Source: Rheum nobile
Taxonomy: Eukaryota; Streptophyta; Magnoliopsida; Caryophyllales; Polygonaceae
DNA length: 64,000 bases
Assembly (NCBI GenBank): GCA_027886185.1
Contig: WOAB01000322.1
Location: 374,501-438,500, forward strand
Direction of reading: 5' to 3'
A model generated the notes under the pieces. The model had not been told where the DNA came from and made no database searches. It saw nothing but the letters and a program-made list of their open reading frames with translations. Both the position numbers and the translations under genes were made by a program. Shown one piece after another: positions 10,365 to 20,799 of the stretch. The first letter of the stretch is position 1; each line of letters begins with the position of its first letter.

Positions 10365-10973
10365 ATGACTATCAACGCATCTACCAGTACCGAGGAGCCA
10401 CACCTCAAAGACGACACCCAAGCTCAAGGAAACACGACCGAAAATCCTACCCCAACCCAATTCCAAGAGCTTTCCCAAAAAATGACTGCCCTACAAGAGG
10501 AACTTGCCCAGCAATGCCAAAAGACCGAAGCCTTGGCTACCTTATCCACCCAATCCGAGGTCGAAATTGCACAACTAACCCGTGAAAATGAGTGTCTTAA
10601 GTCGCAAGTACAATCAATGGCTTCTGGATCCAGGCGGATGCCCGTCCATAGTAGCGTCCAGACGCGTCTTGACATGGATGGCGCCGAACTGACCCCTCCA
10701 AGCGTACGGCGTCCTGGATATACTGAGGGTACATCTCGAACTCCTTTGGTTAATCCATTTTCGACTAACAATGTTACTTTCTCCACACCGATCGGGTCAG
10801 CAAGGACCCGAATTGACGAACCACAAGGTACCAATCCTCCCGACATCCTAGCTCTCGTCCAGCAGACGCTCAATCAACATATGAAGACGCTTGACGATCG
10901 CATCGCCAGGATTCCCGGAGTTCTGCAGCCGATTGAGAAAGAAGCGTCAAACGGATTCGAAGAATCTGTCTGA
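10365..10973 (+). CDS. gag N-terminal fragment of element I
   Basis: 202-codon open frame with a normal ATG 35 bases after the primer site. Residues about 30-85 form a coiled coil (LQEELAQQCQKTEALATL, then AQLTRENECLKSQVQ), shared with element II's gag. Residues about 165-200 carry TLDDRIARIPGVLQPIEKEA. The frame stops at 10971-10973 just after the residues that in element II begin EDSPFVEAIV, where an internal deletion starts. The capsid core and zinc knuckle are therefore missing. Function in intact relatives: particle structural protein. Confidence 0.8.
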   Translation: MTINASTSTEEPHLKDDTQAQGNTTENPTPTQFQELSQKMTALQEELAQQCQKTEALATLSTQSEVEIAQLTRENECLKSQVQSMASGSRRMPVHSSVQTRLDMDGAELTPPSVRRPGYTEGTSRTPLVNPFSTNNVTFSTPIGSARTRIDEPQGTNPPDILALVQQTLNQHMKTLDDRIARIPGVLQPIEKEASNGFEESV

Positions 10974-10975
10974 CG

Positions 10976-11042
10976 CTAGACGACTCAACCAGACAATAAA
11001 GAAGGGTCGGGTCAGACCTAGACGACTCAACCAGACAATAAA
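10976..11042 (+). repeat. 25-bp direct duplication at internal deletion scar
   Basis: CTAGACGACTCAACCAGACA plus AATAA-type continuation occurs at 10976-11000 and again at 11018-11042, a 42-bp period. It sits where gag C-terminus, protease and early RT are missing. The repeated sequence corresponds to the 'DLDDST' stretch upstream of RT in related elements, so the scar joins gag to pre-RT sequence with a local duplication. Confidence 0.75.
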
Positions 11043-12200
11043 TTCTTGATTTTCTCAGATCCAATACTGATTGTTTTGCATGGTCACATGAAGATATGGT
11101 CGGTATATCTCCAAACATTATTACCCATAAATTGAACGTAGATCCATCTCACCCCCTTGTAAAGCAAAAGCGTAGGAAATTCGCCCCAGAGCGGAACAAG
11201 ATTGTCGACGACGAAGTCAAAAGCTTGTTGGAAATAGGAAAGATCAAGGAAGTCAACTATCTCGAGTGGCTAGCCAATGTAGTCGTAGTCCAAAAAAAAA
11301 TGGCAAGTGGAGAGTCTGCGTCGACTTCACCGACCTCAACAAGGCATGCCCTAAAGATCATTCCCACTTCCTCACATCGACGCCATGGTCGACGCGAAGA
11401 CAGGGCACGAGATGTTAACCTTCATGGATGCGTTCAGTGGCTACAATCAAATCCTCATGGAACCAGAAGACTAAGAGAAAACGACATTCATCACAAGCCA
11501 AGGTATCTACTATTACAAAGTAATGCCCTTCGGACTAAAAAATGCAGGGGCTACTTACCAACGACTGGTCAACAAGATGTTCAAAGATCAGATTGGGGAC
11601 ACCATGGAAGTCTACATCGACGACATGCTGGTCAAATCAAAGAAGAAGGAAGATCATATCGACCACCTCCGCGAAAGCTTCGAGGTACTAAAAAGATATA
11701 ACATGAAATTAAATCCTATGAAATGCTCTTTCGGGGTATCGTCAGGAAAATTCTTGGGGTACATGGTGACGCAAAGCGGAATAGAAGCCAGCCCAAAACA
11801 GGTCAAAGCCCTCATCAACCTCCGATCCCCCCGATGCGTCAAGGACGTGCAAAAATTGACAGGTCGGATAACAACTCTGAACAGATTCATCTCGAAGTCA
11901 TCCGACAAGTGCAAACCCTTTCACGACGCTCTCAAGAAGAACAAATCCTTTCGGTGGATGGAAGAGCACGAAGCAATACCTTGCCAGTCCAATGCTGCTA
12001 ACCAAACCCAAGGACGACGAGCCACTATTGCTATATCTAGCAGTATCGGAGTCCGCCGTAAGCGCAGTACTGGTAAAAAAAGAGGATGGCAAGCAATCGC
12101 CGATATATTATGTCAATCGAACGTTACTGCTAGTAGAAACAAGGTACTCGTCCCTAGAAAAACTTGTACTATCACTGGTGATGGCATCGAATAAACTCAA
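11043..12200 (+). pseudogene. Reverse transcriptase of element I
   Basis: Starts in the pre-RT block (EDMVGISPNIITHKLNVDPS, then VKQKRRKFAPERNKI) in the frame at 11096. It shifts frame within a run of nine A at about 11291-11299, and continues as ATYQRLVNKMFKDQIGD and EVYIDDMLVKSKKKEDHI in the frame 11523-12194. The catalytic YIDDM box is intact at about 11610. Thumb/connection sequence follows (KFLGYMVTQSGIEASP, then TGRITTLNRFISKS). At least two frameshifts and one in-frame stop (TAA near 11472) prevent a full-length enzyme. Confidence 0.82.
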
Positions 12201-12860
12201 ACCATATTTCGAATCCCATACTCTAATTGTCTGCACTAATCATCCCATGAGAGCAATCATGAGGAAACCTGAGTTCATAGGACGAATGGCCAAGTGGGCC
12301 ATACACCTCAGCGGCTATGACATCGAGTACGAGCCCAGAACAACGATCATGTCGCAAGCCCTGGTTGACTTTCTGGCAGACTTCAGCCCAACCCTAGAGC
12401 AAGAAGCCACCAAAGAAGCAACACAGTTACTCACGACGGGGGAAACAGGTAAATGGGAGCTCCACACAGATGGTGCATCGAACGCCAGAGGATCGGGGCT
12501 AGGGGTCGTGCTGAAATTGCCACAAGGGAAAAGATAGCCCAGGCCGTAAGATGCGAATGGGACGCGACCAACAACGAAGCTGAATATGAAGCACTTATAT
12601 TTGGGCTCATCCTGGCCCGTGACCTAGGAGTCCAGGAAATTGAAGTCATTTGCGACTCCCTCTTGGTCGTAAACCAAATACAAGGGTCGTACAGTGCAAA
12701 GGACGTCAGGATGATAACTTACCTGGGAGTGGCCAAAAGGTTGATCGACCAATTCCAAACATTCGACATCAGACAGGTACCCAGAGATCTCAACTCTCAA
12801 GCTGGCGCACTAGCCAACCCGGGGTCCGTCCTAGATCCAAAGGAATTTCCAAACATTCCA
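12201..12860 (+). pseudogene. RNase H of element I
   Basis: The frame 11992-12537 carries RMAKWAIHLSGYDIEYEPRT and WELHTDGASNARGSGLGVVL, with the first catalytic Asp. After a frameshift near 12530 it continues in the frame at 12453-13184 with AVRCEWDATNNEAEYEALIF (catalytic Glu), EVICDSLLVVNQIQG (Asp), and VPRDLNSQAGALANPGS, where the last Asp of the usual 'NxxADALA' block is replaced by Gly. Reads as a plant gypsy RNase H broken once. Confidence 0.8.
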
Positions 12861-12959
12861 TTGGCACACGTCATGACACCAGTTATCCCGGAAACACCCA
12901 AGGAGTCGGTCACGCCATTAGAGGAACTTGTCACGATGGAAATAGGCGACCGACCAGAA

Positions 12960-14222
12960 GAAGACATCGTCAACGCTCATGATGACTGGACACTACCTTA
13001 CGTCAAATGGCTAAGAGACGGCATCCTACCCAATGACAAAATAGAAGCAAAAAGACTGAAGGTACAAGCACTTTCTTTCGATATCATAAATAACATCTTG
13101 TACAAAAGATCTATCACATGGATACTCCTACGATGCCGCAAGACTCCAGAAGTCGGACGTATTTTACAATCATTACATGAATGAGAATGTGGAAATCACA
13201 CCGGCGGACGAAGCCTCTCGGGAAAAGCCTTGCGAAACGGATACTATTGGCCCACGATGAATAGAGACGCGATATAGTACACCAAGAAGTGCGACGCCTG
13301 TCAACGACACGCACCCATTCCTCATCAACCTTCAGAACTCCTCCATCCGACTCTGGCACCGTGGCCCTTCATGAGATGAGGAATGGACATCGTCGGGAAA
13401 CTCCCACCTGCGTCGGGTCAACGAGTCTTCTTCCTTGCCATGACAGATTACTTCTCTAAATGGATCGAAGCTGAAGCCTACCGAGAGGTAAAAGATCAAC
13501 ATGCCATTTCATTTATAAAATGCAATATCTTGTGCAGATTTGGTGTCCCATCAAAAATCGTATGCGATATTGGCTCCCAGTTCATCAGTCATAAGACTCG
13601 AGCCTTTTGCGACCAATGGAACATCAAATTGGTCAACTCCACCCGTCGGTATCCACAATCCAACGGACAAGCCGAGTCCAGCAACAAAATCATCATCAAC
13701 AACCTCAAGAAACGCCTCACAGGGGCTAAAGGCAAATGGGAAGACGAACTCCCATTCATTCTCTGGTCCGACAAGACCACTCCAAAGAACGCGACCGGAC
13801 AATCGCCATTTTCACTCGTCTACGGAAGTGAAGCAGTCATCCTCGCCGAGTTATTGATTTGAACTACCTGTTACAGCCTTCAGACGAACAAGCAGAACAA
13901 CGTCGAACTAGCACACAACTTAGACACGACAGATGAGACTAGAGAAAAAGCCAGGATTAGAATGGTCAGGTTCCAACAACAGGTCGCAAGAAGTTACCAC
14001 AAGAACGTTCGAGCCAAGGTCTTTAAAGTTGGAGACTGGGTCCTCAAAAAAACATTCCAGAACACCAAGAATCCGACCGACGGAAAACTCGCACCTCAGT
14101 GGGAAGGACCCTACCTAGTCAAAGAAGTAGTCGGACAAGGAGCATACCAATTAGAAGACGAAGACGGACGACCAATCCCGAGAAGTTGGAACGCAATACA
14201 CCTAAAGTTATACCACTTCTAA
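12960..14222 (+). pseudogene. Integrase of element I, nearly complete
   Basis: The zinc-binding part reads CGNHTGGRSLSGKAL, YYWPTMNRDAI, stop, KKCDACQRH (about 13185-13320). The catalytic core is in the frame 13383-13862, beginning MDIVGKLPPASGQRVFFLAM. D is at MDIV and CDIGSQF, and E at QAESSNK, with about 60 residues between the latter two. The C-terminal domain lies in the frame 13962-14222 (VFKVGDWVLKKTFQNTKNP to WEGPYLVKEVVGQGAYQLED), ending NAIHLKLYHF. In-frame stops at about 13183, 13276, 13378 and 13860 break it. It inserts cDNA in active Tat elements. Confidence 0.83.
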
Positions 14223-14942
14223 ACTAGTAAGGTAAGGTGCTAACATCCTTTCGCCTGTCGTACATTACTTGTTGTCACAAGCATAACTCTATTTTTTGAA
14301 ACTGAGCATTTACATCTAGCAAGGACATTTCCCTTGCAAACCTAAGTACAAGACGACATCAACATACACACTGGATCCAGTCACAAACGAAAGCGCTTAC
14401 ACTACATCTACACGATTGATCGGAACACGGGGAGATGAACAACACAGGCACGTCGGCACACCGCTTGCCTTACACAATACATAAGGTTAAGACACCTTAT
14501 TACGTTTACGCAATAGAGACATATTGCTTTACTCCTCGGCATAAATTCATGACTAAATACAAACACATACATTTGCAGGCCTCTTTCTTTACATACATAC
14601 GGCAAGCCCTACTCGACGGAGCACACGGGCGAACCCGATAGACAAACCAAAGGCGTCAACAACAAACTCCTCTCGAAGAGTCTGACGGAACATACGAACA
14701 CACGAATGTACGATCCTTTGTAACACATCAAATTATATCAAATAAAAGTCCAAGCATTTTTTACATACATACGACCCGCGATGGTGGACGGGTCGCCAAA
14801 ACACATCGTTTGCCTATACACGCGTAGGACTCCAAATTATCCACAAACACATTCTGCGACCCGCGATGGTAGATGGGTCGCCAAAACAGAAAATATCCTA
14901 CCCACACACAGGTGGGGTCATAAATCAAATTATGAAGAACAG
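14223..14942 (+). other. 3' UTR of element I with a duplicated hairpin motif
   Basis: No coding frame. The motif CGACCCGCGATGGTGGACGG plus GTCGCCAAAACA occurs at about 14771-14803 and, with two substitutions, at about 14859-14889. Its GACCC..GGGTC arms can pair. It sits directly before the 3' end of the antisense gene. Confidence 0.6.
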
Positions 14943-16850
14943 TCAAGGGTCAGGGTTCGCGACATTACCTTCAGTAGGGATCAGGCCAGGAGAAGGCTGG
15001 GGCTCAATCCGCACGGTGTCACCAGAGTGGGCCTCATCCTCACCAGCGCTGCCGTCCAGGGATTCTTTTCCGACGCCAGCCAAACGGAAGAGCTCTGAGC
15101 CCGGATTTCCCTTCGGACAGAGGGAATCCATGGTCTCCTTCTCTGCCTTCAAATCCCAGGCCCCGTGCTTACCCTCTTCAAACTCTTCGATCATCTCAAT
15201 ACGCGACTTCAGCGCATAAAAAATGCCTATATCGCCAGCTACCCGACCATCCTTGATCCTAGCCTGCTTCACCTTCTCCTCGACACTCGATTGACTCTCA
15301 ATAAGCTCCTTTCGACAAGCGTCCAGATCATCTTCACGCTTCTTTAGCTTCCTGGAAAAGCGACGCTCGATGTCCCTACAACGGCTCTCAGCTCCCTCCA
15401 ATTTGGTCTTCAAAGACGCTAGGTCGGACTCTGACCTAGCAGCCCTATCCTCAGCCTTAACGACCATTACCTTGACACCAGAATACGCCCCCAAGAGGTA
15501 CTGAAAAGTCTAGAAGAAAACAAAGCCAATCAAAGTTTCATCCGACTGCAAGAAAGTAAAGACACATCAAGACGACTTACCTTCCACGCAGAGCACCCCG
15601 CTTCACCAATACAGTCCAAGGGAGAGACGTCATCGACTTCAAACTTCAAAGTCGGGTCCTGGGCATGGAAAAGGTCGGCAATCGATGGACCGACCGCGTC
15701 GACCTTCTCGACTCCATGAGCAGCCGTCCCCTTCTTCTTTGGAGTCTCCACCGCCTTCACGTCGCTGGAAGAAACGCCTGCCTTTCTTTTCGAGCCGACT
15801 TTGGCCGAGAGCGACGACTCCGCCGGCGTCGATTTACTCGACGAGGCCCTGGCCGCCGCCATCCTTTGCTCAATCAGGCCCTTCCCAGACACTCCCTTCA
15901 AACGGGCACTCGACCGACTAGCCGGAGACGCTGACACGACAGACAATACGTGAATCACAAGCAGACGATAAAATAACAGAAAAAGAATATACAAGCGCCA
16001 AACAAAAACTCACACTTGACCCTAGATGATGAAACATTCGACATGACGTCCTGAGTAGTAGGAGAAGTCGACAACAAATTGACATTCACAAACTTCCGTT
16101 CCGACGCAAGGATGCTAAGGATGATCTTTGTCAGACCCTTCGATTGAATGTCTACCTCTAACTCCTCAGCCTCAGGAACTACAAAAAAGAAGAGTTAAAG
16201 CAAGGGGTTAAAAGAAATAAAAAAAAAAACAGGCAAAGAGAGGTCGAAAACATACTCTCGACTCGCCACTCCGACAACAAGAACAAACAGTCACCCCCCT
16301 TCTCCAGAGATGAACGCTCGACAAAGAAAAACTTCGACCCCCAACCACGGTCGTTTACATCCAAATTGAACACCAGAGGCTTCCGACCCGGGCGAATACG
16401 CAACTGGACGCGAGAAGAACTCTTCGACCCCAGCGAGTAGTTGTACCACAGGGCGTCGAAGTTAAAATCATCCCCAAACTGAACGTTCAACAAGTCCAGA
16501 ACCCTAAGAATTCGCCACGCTTGTGGCATGACTTGACACGGCGCAAGCGCCAGAGTCACTAAGAAGTCCCTAAAAAGGGGGGAGAAAGGAAACTTATGTC
16601 CAACCCTAAACGGGTAAGCATGAAAACAAACCCATCCTTCATAACGGGCGTCAGCCCTCTCGTCCGGATACGGCAACCTTGCAACCGTCTCAGGAGGAAA
16701 GCCTCCGACTTGGAGGATCTGCTTCAACTCCGCCTCCGACAAAGTCCCCGTCAGAGTGTCTGCCTCCTTCAAAATGAAAAGGGGGGGAACCTCGTTCTTG
16801 CTCGAGTTCGAGCGAGTAGTAGGCGACTCAGAAGACTCGCTGGAAACCAT
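14943..16850 (-). CDS. Antisense spliced gene of Tat element I: Transposase_28-type domain plus coiled coil
   Basis: Four exons read on the minus strand: 16850-16256, 16178-16014, 15930-15581 and 15509-14943. All three introns are GT-AG and short (70-85 bp) and phases match, giving one open frame of about 558 residues. Exon 1 (MVSSESSESP start) carries GTLSEAELKQILQVGGFPPE, GWVCFHAYPFRVGHKFPFSP and ALAPCQVMPQAWRILRVLDL. This matches my knowledge of the 'putative gypsy type transposon' (Transposase_28) domain in plant proteins. Exon 2 is acidic, exon 3 is Ser/Lys-rich and NLS-like (KRKAG, PKKKG), and exon 4 is a long coiled coil (residues about 380-510) with an acidic tail. It runs opposite to gag-pol between integrase and the 3' LTR, as the antisense ORFs reported in Retand/Grande-like elements do. 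Its role is unknown. It is the only intact gene of the element. Exon borders are inferred from sequence only. Confidence 0.75.
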
Positions 16851-16925
16851 TTCCAAAACGGAGAGAGGAGGAAATCGAAGAGCAATTTTTGAGAACCCAA
16901 AGAAACCTACCAGGTGAAGAAACAA

Positions 16926-17133
16926 AGGAAGAAGACAAAGTCAAATCATCAGAAGACTGGTTCGAATTTATGGAGGGAGACGGCATGTTGCAGAAACGAC
17001 CCATCATGCCGCACGATTACCACCACGTAGCCCTCGTCTGACGCGCCAAAATCGGAAGGTGGAGATCGTGTGAGGAGAAGTTGTTTGGACTCCATCCTAT
17101 AGCAGCCTCGAGCCCAAAACAACTTGGGGCTAT
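16926..17133 (+). other. Pre-LTR region and polypurine-like tract of element I
   Basis: Contains the likely promoter/5' UTR side of the antisense gene. A weak purine tract (ACTTGGGGCTAT, 17121-17133) ends at the 3' LTR. No further gene seen. Confidence 0.45.
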
Positions 17134-17788
17134 TATTGGGCCCATCATTCTCCAAGAAGATCAAGCGAGCAAGTTGGGCCAAGATCCAAACGGAGTCGGA
17201 AGCCAAGAGAAACCAGGAGGAGGCGTCGCACATCCCTCAGACGCGTAGGATCCGACCTATTCCGAAGATCTCGCCAAGAGCATTAAAAGCTTGATCAATG
17301 GCAACGGCTATGGCATTAAACGCAGAAATCAAGCCGACAATCAAAGAGCATATCCCTAAGATCTCGCCTGGAGTTAATAAGAGATATTTGCAAGAAGAGA
17401 ATAACGGTCAGAAAAGGGGAATTACCATATATAGATCATGATAAGGCAAGCGATACACACACGTCTACATCCGGCATTCGAGTACTGGGTCTGAAAAGAA
17501 CTTGAGAGTGCACCCAGTCTAGCTCACTCCCCTCGGAATATCACTCAGTCATCACCGGTCGAGTCACAGAATCGCCAGTCGAACCGGATCCGATCTTTTG
17601 TCCCTCAAGGATAAGTTGTACTTCGATCTGATTCAATCATCGATAGATCAATAAAATTACCTTCCTATTTCGTGTATATTCTTTATTTGTTGATCGTTTT
17701 GTTTGGTTTGGATTGATTTCTATTACCCGATCGACTCGTTACCCCGTCTAAGACGATTTAGGTCGTCCGATCTTTTTGCCCCAAAACA
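17134..17788 (+). repeat. 3' LTR of element I
   Basis: 655 bp, aligning without gaps to the 5' LTR. It begins TATTGGGCC (TG mutated to TA) and ends CCCCAAAACA, followed by the CTAGT duplication at 17789-17793. The reverse complement of this LTR would be the natural upstream region of the antisense gene, so it may act as a bidirectional promoter (inference). Confidence 0.93.
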
Positions 17789-17793
17789 CTAGT

Positions 17794-18010
17794 TATATAT
17801 TAACATATATGCCTCATGATATTATTATATATTTCATATTTTTTACAATTGTCAAGTTTGATTGCCTACATATTAACACATATGCATCATGATATTATTA
17901 TTTATTTCATTCGTTTCCAATTCTCAAGTTTGATTACGTATTAGTTATATATTAACACATATGCATCATTATATTATTATATATTGTATTCTTTTCCAAA
18001 TGTCTAGTTG
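17794..18010. repeat. AT-rich tandem repeat, about 72-bp unit, 3 copies
   Basis: Units start near 17795, 17869 and 17948 with TATATTAACAYATATGCMTC, followed by ATGATATTATTAT and TTCYAAWTGTCAAGTTTGAT. Element I inserted at the edge of this array, and the bases before 9655 look like more of it. No coding content. Confidence 0.7.
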
Positions 18011-18061
18011 ATCGTCTTGAAGGTTTCACCCTCCTATTAATTATACAATTATTATTGAGCT

Positions 18062-18583
18062 TGTTGGGCCTCGTTTTCAGTCGATCTATTGGACTGGCCC
18101 AGTAATCTGAAGCAGACTATCTTTTAGAAGATTTGCAGAACCAGAAGTGAACGTTGGCACAAGAAGGACGTTGGAGAAGATCTCGGTCTGGATGGAACCT
18201 AGAGTGACGATTCCCGCGAATCTTGGACAGATCAGTTAAATTGACCTAAGCCTAGGATTAGTTTAAATATGAAAAGTATTACCATGTAAAACACACATTA
18301 TCGGTCTTACTCAATTCAAGTAGCATTCTATTATTGTTCTACCCACTACGAAGGATCATTCTCTTGCTCAGCCTCTTGTTCAAACATTGAGGCGATCGAT
18401 GGCTAAATTTCTGTATTTGATTAGTCTCTTATTCCCGGGAAATAAGCTTATTTTACATCTGATTAATCTAGTTCATTTGATTGTTATGTTGGTTTGGATT
18501 ATTTAGATAAATTCAATCTCATTATAGTCTAGTTGTCCTTCTTGAAGCGATTTAGGTCGGTTCGATCTTTTTGCTCCAAAACA
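18062..18583 (+). repeat. 5' LTR of element II
   Basis: 522 bp, TGTTGGGCC..CCAAAACA. Pairs with the LTR at 38492-39004 (513 bp) with small indels. It is followed at 18585-18604 by the same TTTGGCGCCCACCGTGGGGC primer-binding site as element I. Confidence 0.92.
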
Positions 18584-18584
18584 A

Positions 18585-18604
18585 TTTGGCGCCCACCGTG
18601 GGGC
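18585..18604 (+). other. Primer-binding site of element II
   Basis: TTTGGCGCCCACCGTGGGGC begins one base after the LTR, identical to that of element I. The TGGCGCC start suggests tRNA-Asp priming (inference). Confidence 0.75.
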
Positions 18605-18639
18605 CTCTAGCCAATCAACGATGTAGTCCGCATCCAATC

Positions 18640-20340
18640 ATGGCCGGTTCTGAGAATCCCATGATCGCCTCCAAGACCAAGTCCAAACCGATACCATGGT
18701 CTGAAATCAAACCGAAGACGTCGTTAAGACGCTCGTCTTAGACACCCAAATTCAAAAGTTAGCAAAGAGCATGAGCATCCTCCAAGAGGAACTGGCTCAA
18801 CAACGCTCCAGAATCGAAACTCTAAGTACCCAATCTGAAGCTGAAATTGCACGACTAACTCGCGAAAACAAACTTTTGAAATCGCAAGTGAATTCGGCTG
18901 GTTCGGCCCCAGGAGGATCAAGGCGCGTAGTCAACACTGAAGGCCTCCAAACACGTCTCAATATGGATGGGGCGATCTCGACGCCCATAGAACCGATCAC
19001 TCAGAGCGTCACCGAACCTACGGGTACGTTTCAAATACCCCCAGTCCGTGCTTTCATGACTAACGCTCCACTTTTCGCGACCGAGCCCACCGGGACTCGA
19101 GTAGCCCCTCCACAGGTTACCATGCCAATGGATCTCCAAACCTTAATACAACAAACTATCAACGAGCATAACAAGGCTTTGGACGCTCGCATCGCTCAGA
19201 TTCCAGGAGTCCCACAGCCGATCGAAAAGGAAGCAATCGATAGATACGAAGACTCACCCTTCGTGGAAGCAATTGTACGCGTCGAAATCCCGAAGATGTT
19301 CCACGTCCCGAACATGCCCAATTACGAAGGGACGCGTGACCCCGATGATCATATCTCTATTTATAAACAAAAATTAATGTCTATATCTATTCCGAAAGGG
19401 AATCGGAAGTGGTCATATGCAAAAGTTTTGGCACGACCCTCGCAGGACCCGCACTAACATGGCTCATGAACTTGCCGCAGGGTTCAATTGCATCATTTGC
19501 CGATCTACTCAATTCATTCAAAATCAAGTTCGCCAGCAGTCGGAGAATGGAAAAGAAATCAAGCGACCTGTATTGAATAGTACACAGGTATGGTGAACCC
19601 CTAAGAGATTATCTTAACAAGTACAACAACGAGAAAGTCGCAATTCCACATTGTGATATCCCAACGTCCTATGAAGCCTTTCGCCGGGGGTTGGTCAAGG
19701 GTAGTGAACTCTATCGTGAGCTGACCAAATACCCGTGTCGAAGCTTTGAAGACGTGCAAGCCAAGACCATGGCCCATGTCAAATTAGAAGAAGATGAAGA
19801 GCCCACAAAAGCAGACAAAAGTCCTGATCGAGTCGACTGGAGGTCATCTTTGGATCATCGACGCGACAGGCGACACCAACCGTACCCCAAGGGACAGAGC
19901 GAACCAAGTCAGGTAAGTAACTCTTATGATAGGAATCAAGACTGGAAGAGCAACCCAACTCTACCCTTAAAGGTCCATTCCTACAACTTTAACATTTCCA
20001 TGCCGGAGCTCGTTAAAAGTTTCGACAGGTATGGAAAAGACGTAAGATGGCATCAGAAGAGCGACAAGCCAGATTCCAAGAAAGATATGAGTCGATGGTG
20101 CGAGTTCCACAGAGATCATGGTCATACCACAGACGAGTGCATTGCCAGGCGTAAGGAAGTCGCAAGCCTCCTCACACAAGGACTCTTGCGCGACATCATC
20201 TCCAACAAGGCAAAAGAGACACTAGATCGAAGGGATCAGATATGCCAAAGAGAGCAAAGGCGACTGGCCAATCCGATCGGAGACATGACAACCACAAGCA
20301 GCAGACACGCCCGCCATCACCTTCGACGATTCCGAAGTCG
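18640..20340 (+). pseudogene. gag of element II
   Basis: ATG at 18640 begins MAGSENPMIASK. After an early frameshift the main frame (18771-19457) has a coiled coil (LQEELAQQRSRIETLSTQSE, ARLTRENKLLKSQV). Then come RIAQIPGVPQPIEKEAIDRY, DSPFVEAIVRVEIPKMFHVP and YEGTRDPDDHI, the Tat capsid entry block. After another shift, 19691-20362 encodes LVKGSELYRELTKYPCRSFE, YNFNISMPELVKSFD and the zinc-like CEFHRDHGHTTDEC. Full domain order is kept but at least two frameshifts disrupt it. Structural protein in intact relatives. Confidence 0.82.
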
Positions 20341-20735
20341 AAGAGTTAGACGACCACCATGACGGTCTGGTAATATCTTTTTCAAATGGTAACTGTCTCA
20401 TAGGTCGAGTATTGATAGACAGAGGTAGCTCCACGAACTTGTTGACACTAGACGCCTTAAAGGGTATGGGTCTAAGCGAGGATGACTTGACCCGAAAGTC
20501 GACTCCATTGGTTGGGGTTAGTGGAGAAGTCAAACACACCCTCGACGAAATAGTGTTAACAATGTATGCCGACGGAGTCAACCAACAGGTAAAACTGTTG
20601 ATACTCGACTGTCTGTCTCCATATAACGCAATCCTTGGCAGAACCTGGATACACGCAATGAAAGATGTACCCTCCACGTACCATCAAACCATAAAATTCC
20701 CGACCAAATGGGGGGGGGGGTATACGAAATAAAAG
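20341..20735 (+). pseudogene. Aspartic protease of element II
   Basis: Begins HHDGLVISFSNGNCLIGRVL in the frame that includes 20412-20732. The active-site turn reads IDRGSSTNLLTLDALKGMG, so Asp and Gly-Ser are kept (DRGS instead of the usual DTGS-like turn). The second conserved block is SPYNAILGRTWIHAMK. The frame breaks in a G10 run at 20711-20720. It processes Gag-Pol in active copies. Confidence 0.8.
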
Positions 20736-20799
20736 GTGACCAACGGGCTGTCAAAGAATGTTGCGTCACATCAATGAAAGTGGTAGTCGAGCGACGGTC

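Larger units (their letters stand above)
9655..17788 (+). mobile_element. Element I: Tat/Retand-like Ty3/gypsy retrotransposon, 8.1 kb
   Basis: Complete element bounded by two 655-bp LTRs and a perfect CTAGT duplication. Order: 5' LTR, primer-binding site, gag fragment, RT-RNase H-integrase remnants, 3' UTR, an antisense spliced gene on the minus strand, 3' LTR. A deletion removes the gag C-terminus, protease and the start of RT, so the element could only move with help in trans. By eye the LTRs differ at about 26 of 655 positions (about 4%), so the insertion is moderately recent. Layout and Gag/Pol blocks place it in the Tat lineage. Confidence 0.93.

Noticed and set aside
10424..10873. 149-codon minus-strand frame over element I gag
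   Set aside because: Shadow of the real gag frame at 10365-10973, which has the coiled coil and family motifs.
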